NCBI RefSeq assembly: GCF_012911935.1 | Contig: NZ_JAAXLA010000076.1 | Span: forward strand, 1 to 34,517 | Reading direction: 5' to 3' | Length of the DNA stretch: 34,517 bases | Source: Pseudonocardia acidicola | GTDB taxonomy: Bacteria > Actinomycetota > Actinomycetes > Mycobacteriales > Pseudonocardiaceae | Shown: in pieces, positions 31,433 to 34,517 of the stretch | Layout of the letters: every line of letters begins with the position of its first letter | Position numbering within the stretch: position 1 is the first letter of the stretch | The notes under the pieces: generated by a model | Database searches by the model: none | What the model was told of the DNA's origin: nothing | Seen by the model: only the letters and a program-made list of their open reading frames with translations | Made by a program: the position numbers and the translations under genes

Positions 31433-32101
31433 TCACACGACGTTCATGACCGCCCGCAGCACCCAGAACAGCGGCGCCGCGACCAGCACGAGCAGCCAGA
31501 ACGGCCAGCCGCGGCGGCGTGCGATCAGCCAGGTGATCAGCGCCCCGGCCAGGGTGGACACGGCCAGCCGGCCGGCGAACACCGCGGCGGCCTCCGTCGA
31601 CGGCGGTGGGCCCATGACCAGCAGCACGAGCAGCAGGTTCACCGCCGCCCAGACCGCCGTGGCGCCGAGGGCGCGGCCGTACCCGGTGCGCGCCGGTGGC
31701 TCCCCGACCGGGGCCGGCGGGTGCTCGGGTTGCGCCGGGTAGGGCGGGGCGCCGGGCAGCGGGGCGTGCGGCGGCAGGATGTCGGGCAGTGGGGTGTACC
31801 CGGGGCCGCCCCGCCAGGAGAAGCGCGGCTCCTCGGGCGGGACGGTGGGGTCTGCCGGCGAGGTGTCGGCGGTGCCTGCGGTCGCCGGTCCGGCGTCGCC
31901 CGCCGGCGGACGCGTCGGGTCCGCGCCGGCACCCGCAACGAACTCCGGACCGGCACCGGCGGGGCCGGTGCCGGCACCCGCAACGAACTCCGGACCGGCA
32001 CCGGCGGGGCCGGTGCCGGCACCCGCAACGAACTCCGGACCGGCACCGGCGGGGCCGGGCGACCCGGTCGGATCGCGCGGAGGCTGCTCCCGGTCGGCCA
32101 T
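31433..32101 (-). CDS. proline-rich membrane protein with triplicated segment
   Basis: I do not recognise a family for this 222-residue protein. Its first half is disordered and rich in Gly, Pro and Ala, and includes three copies of a 15-residue segment (PAGAGPEFVAGAGTG). The second half has a Pro-rich stretch (TPLPDILPPHAPLPGAP...) followed by about three hydrophobic helices (GATAVWAAVNLLLVLLVMG, AGRLAVSTLAGALITWLIA, WPFWLLVLVAAPLFWVLRAV). ATG 32101 is preceded on the minus strand by TAGGGT 8 nt upstream (leaderless type). The open frame extends further upstream, but MADREQPPR is a natural start. It is convergent with metX. Confidence 0.65.
   Translation of the reverse strand: MADREQPPRDPTGSPGPAGAGPEFVAGAGTGPAGAGPEFVAGAGTGPAGAGPEFVAGAGADPTRPPAGDAGPATAGTADTSPADPTVPPEEPRFSWRGGPGYTPLPDILPPHAPLPGAPPYPAQPEHPPAPVGEPPARTGYGRALGATAVWAAVNLLLVLLVMGPPPSTEAAAVFAGRLAVSTLAGALITWLIARRRGWPFWLLVLVAAPLFWVLRAVMNVV
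31926..32060 (-). repeat. three direct copies of a 45-bp segment inside a coding region
   Basis: Copies start at 31926, 31971 and 32016, exactly 45 bp apart, and are nearly identical at the DNA level (first copy differs in its first bases, third in its last base). This points to recent in-frame duplication. Each copy encodes a Gly/Ala-rich 15-residue unit ending in EFVAGAG. Confidence 0.9.
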
Positions 32102-32182
32102 GACGACCCACCCTAACCCCGCCGAGCCCGACCGGCGGCCTGCCCGCGCACCCGAGAACACCTGAGCGGCCGCCGCCACGCA

Positions 32183-33391
32183 TCAGGGCCGGTGGTGTGT
32201 GGGCACCGCCGGCCGGCCGTAGGTGAGCCGCCGCAGCAGCACCTCGGCCGGGCCGCGGTGCCCCGCCCGGTCCATCGCGGCCGCGGCCGGCAGGCTCAGC
32301 AGCCACGCGCCGAGCCCGATCAGCGCCACCTGCCACAACGACAGCGCCCGGCCCAGCCCGAGCGTCCACGCCGGCAGCAGCGCGACGAACACCACCGACT
32401 GGGCGAGATAGCAGGTCAGCGACCGCCGCCCGCAGGCCTGCAACGCACCGGCCACCGGGCCGCGGGTCTCCCGGGCGGTGAGCCGGATCGCCAGCAGCCC
32501 GAACAGCGCCGCGTAACCCAGGCCGCCGGCATACCCGCTGACCGCGTGCACGGCGCCGGCGAGGAGCAGGGCGCCGGTCGGCGGGCCGGTCCACACCCCG
32601 GCCGCGATCAGTGCCAGCGGGGTGCCGCCCAGCACGGCCCCCACGAGGCCGCCGACCGCGACCCGGGTGAGCAGCAGGCGGTGCCGCTCCGGCTCGTCGA
32701 GCAGCCCGCGCCGCGCGGCCCACGCCCCGAGCGCGACGGCCGCGAACACCCCGGCGGCCTGTGCGAGCAGACCGCCCCCGACCCACTCGCCCAGCCGGAC
32801 GCCGAGCGCCGGGAGCGGGTCGGCGACCGCCGTCGAGGCGAGGAACGACTGCGGGGTGCCCGGCAGCGGCAGTGCGCTCCCGAGCCCGAAGAGCGCCGCC
32901 ACCCCGAGCCCGATCGCGGCCACCGTGATCAACGTGACGGCGGTTCCCGCGACGAGGACCCCCGCGAGCAGCACGGCCAGTAGGCCGTAGGCGCCGACGA
33001 TGTCGCCGGACCACAGCAGCGCCCCGTGAGCGGCGCCGACCAGCACCATCCACGCCCCGCGCCGGCGCACGAGCCGGGCCACCGCCCGCGCGTCGGCGCC
33101 GGCCGCGGCGCGCCGCCCCGCGAGCTGACCCACGCCGTAGCCGAACAGCAGCCCGAACAGCGGGTACGCCCGTCCGTCGACCAGCGTCAACTGCCCCGCG
33201 GCGACCACCCGATCCGCCCCGGCGAGATCGCGCGGGTAGCCGCGGACGCCGACCGGGGAGCCGAACAGGAACAGGTGCACGTTGGCCAGCGCGATGAGCA
33301 GCAGCATCCCGCCGCGGGCGAGGTCGGGCGCGAGGGCGCGGGCGGCGGTCGGGATGGCGCCGGGGTCGGCCGGCGGGCCGGCGGAGATCAC
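32183..33391 (-). CDS. DUF418-domain membrane protein
   Basis: The 402-residue protein has about nine to ten hydrophobic helices. The N-terminal DLARGGMLLLIALANVHLFLFG and the C-terminal PVAGALQACGRRSLTCYLAQSVVFVALL ... PLAWxxGP-like region (WLLSLPAAAAMDRAGHRGPAEVLLRRLTYGR) match the DUF418 family of membrane proteins of unknown function. DRVVAAGQLTLVDGRAYPLFGLLFGYG is another family segment. GTG 33391 sits 7 nt after TACGCT on the minus strand, a leaderless arrangement, and starts right where family similarity begins. The gene is divergent from mdh. Confidence 0.85.
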   Translation of the reverse strand: MISAGPPADPGAIPTAARALAPDLARGGMLLLIALANVHLFLFGSPVGVRGYPRDLAGADRVVAAGQLTLVDGRAYPLFGLLFGYGVGQLAGRRAAAGADARAVARLVRRRGAWMVLVGAAHGALLWSGDIVGAYGLLAVLLAGVLVAGTAVTLITVAAIGLGVAALFGLGSALPLPGTPQSFLASTAVADPLPALGVRLGEWVGGGLLAQAAGVFAAVALGAWAARRGLLDEPERHRLLLTRVAVGGLVGAVLGGTPLALIAAGVWTGPPTGALLLAGAVHAVSGYAGGLGYAALFGLLAIRLTARETRGPVAGALQACGRRSLTCYLAQSVVFVALLPAWTLGLGRALSLWQVALIGLGAWLLSLPAAAAMDRAGHRGPAEVLLRRLTYGRPAVPTHHRP

Positions 33392-33398
33392 GGCGTAC

Positions 33399-33404
33399 AG
33401 CGTA
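33399..33404 (-). promoter_or_regulatory. probable -10 of leaderless DUF418 gene
   Basis: On the minus strand TACGCT lies 7 nt before GTG 33391, with no ribosome binding site visible. Confidence 0.5.
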
Positions 33405-33516
33405 AGCGGGACGAATCACCGAACCGCCCGATCGACCGAACGGCCTGGTCGTCACCCGTTCTGTGCAGGTGGGCGTGCACGTGATCCCCGTCGCGGCGCT
33501 CCCGAGCCGTGGGGAC

Positions 33517-33522
33517 TAGCCT
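33517..33522 (+). promoter_or_regulatory. probable -10 of leaderless mdh
   Basis: TAGCCT lies 6 nt before GTG 33529, with no Shine-Dalgarno sequence. The -35 is not recognisable. Confidence 0.5.
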
Positions 33523-33528
33523 TCGGGC

Positions 33529-34515
33529 GTGTCTACCCCACCTGTCACCGTTACCGTCACCGGAGCCGCTGGCCAGATCGGTTACGCGCTGCTCTTCCGG
33601 ATCGCCTCCGGGCAGCTGCTGGGGCCCGACACCCCGGTCCGGCTGCGCCTGCTGGAGATCCCGCAGGCTGTGAAGGCCGCTGAGGGCACCGCGATGGAGC
33701 TCGACGACTGTGCCTTCCCGCTGCTGTCGGGCATCGAGATCACCGACGACGCGAACGCCGCCTTCGACGGTGCCAACGTCGCCCTGCTCGTCGGCGCCCG
33801 CCCGCGCACCAAGGGCATGGAGCGGGGTGATCTGCTGGAGGCCAACGGCGGCATCTTCGCGCCGCAGGGTCGTGCGATCAACGCCGGGGCCGCGGACGAC
33901 ATCCGCGTCCTCGTGGTCGGCAACCCGGCCAACACCAACGCGCTCATCGCGCAGGCCGCGGCCCCGGACGTGCCCGCCGAGCGGTTCACCGCGATGACCC
34001 GGCTCGACCACAACCGGGCCCTCGCTCAGCTGTCCCAGAAGCTCTCGGTCCCGCTGACCGAGATCAAGAAGATGACGATCTGGGGCAACCACTCGGCCAC
34101 CCAGTACCCCGACCTCTTCCACGCCGAGGTCGGCGGAAAGGTCGCCGCCGAGCAGGTCGACGACGCCTGGCTGCGCGACGAGTTCATCCCGACCGTGGCC
34201 AAGCGCGGCGCCGCGATCATCGAGGCCCGCGGCGCGTCCTCGGCGGCGTCGGCGGCCAACGCGGCCATCGACCACGTCCACGACTGGGTCAACGGCACCC
34301 CCGAGGGCGACTGGACCTCGGCCGCGATCCCGTCCGACGGCTCCTACGGCATCCCCGAGGGCGTCATCTCGTCGTTCCCGGTGGTGTCGACGAACGGCAC
34401 GTGGGAGATCGTCCAGGGCCTGGAGATCGACGCCTTCTCCCGCGAGAAGATCGACGCGAGCGTCGCGGAACTCATCGAGGAGCGCGAGGCCGTCAAGGCC
34501 CTCGGCCTGCTCTGA
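33529..34515 (+). CDS. mdh: malate dehydrogenase
   Basis: MDH oxidises malate to oxaloacetate with NAD in the TCA cycle. The 328-residue protein has the NAD loop TVTGAAGQIGYALLFRIASG, LRLLEIPQAVKAAEGTAMELDDCAFPLL, the substrate loop LVGARPRTKGMERGDLLEANGGIF with its arginines, VVGNPANTNALI, the MTRLDHNRALAQLS segment, and the catalytic His in KKMTIWGNHSATQYPDLFHA. Later, GAAIIEARGASSAASAANAAIDH is typical of this actinobacterial/cytosolic MDH type. It is complete: the stop lies at the window edge (34513-34515). Confidence 0.97.
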   Translation: MSTPPVTVTVTGAAGQIGYALLFRIASGQLLGPDTPVRLRLLEIPQAVKAAEGTAMELDDCAFPLLSGIEITDDANAAFDGANVALLVGARPRTKGMERGDLLEANGGIFAPQGRAINAGAADDIRVLVVGNPANTNALIAQAAAPDVPAERFTAMTRLDHNRALAQLSQKLSVPLTEIKKMTIWGNHSATQYPDLFHAEVGGKVAAEQVDDAWLRDEFIPTVAKRGAAIIEARGASSAASAANAAIDHVHDWVNGTPEGDWTSAAIPSDGSYGIPEGVISSFPVVSTNGTWEIVQGLEIDAFSREKIDASVAELIEEREAVKALGLL

Positions 34516-34517
34516 CC

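Noticed and set aside
31926..32060. Regularly spaced repeats considered as a CRISPR array.
   Set aside because: There are no unique spacers: the 45-bp units are contiguous and in frame inside a protein gene.

Overview
The window is very GC-rich, densely coded actinobacterial chromosome. It shows GTG starts, 4-bp ATGA/GTGA gene overlaps, and many start codons sitting 6-8 nt after a TANNNT hexamer, the pattern of leaderless transcripts. The block nrtR | nadA-nadB-nadC - hisD-hisC-hisB ... hisH-hisA-hisF-hisI ... trpE-trpM-trpC-trpB-trpA-lgt ... pyk-tesB has the order I know from Mycobacterium tuberculosis (about Rv1593c to Rv1618). The protein flavour (DUF2231, VanZ, DUF418 and metY-metX types) suggests a Pseudonocardia-like member of the Pseudonocardiales. 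The genus is an inference, not a sequence match.

Left edge (1-3300): a PemK/MazF-like gene, then a decayed stretch with a broken zinc-type alcohol dehydrogenase running into a DUF2231 C-terminal remnant. A 22-bp-period repeat array follows and runs over the 3' end of a LON-substrate-binding-domain gene. Upstream of that gene is a NrtR-type Nudix regulator divergent from nadABC. A 23-bp palindrome in front of nadA is its probable operator.

NAD and histidine region (3300-14400): nadA, nadB and nadC overlap by 4 bp. After a hairpin come hisD, hisC and hisB. The his run is then interrupted by about 1.8 kb of accessory DNA: three direct repeats of exactly 23 bp, an AAA/DUF4143 ATPase, and a UvrA-like gene remnant. 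hisH restarts from its own apparent leaderless promoter, followed by hisA(priA), hisF and hisI. No trpF is seen, which fits a bifunctional PriA.

Middle (14400-24550): an orphan LuxR-type response regulator without its phospho-acceptor Asp, a PQQ-propeller lipoprotein/membrane protein with its TetR partner on the other strand, then the trp operon, lgt, a DUF2461 gene and a frameshifted VanZ-like gene.

Right part (24550-34517): pyk, tesB, a strong bidirectional terminator and a secreted cupredoxin on the minus strand. Next is a methionine operon, osmC-metY-CoA-binding-metX, preceded by an unlisted 28-codon leader peptide ending in a Cys-x-Cys-x-Cys run. This is a probable cysteine-responsive attenuator and the most interesting small element here. 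The window ends with two minus-strand membrane proteins, one carrying a 45-bp triplicated segment, and malate dehydrogenase.
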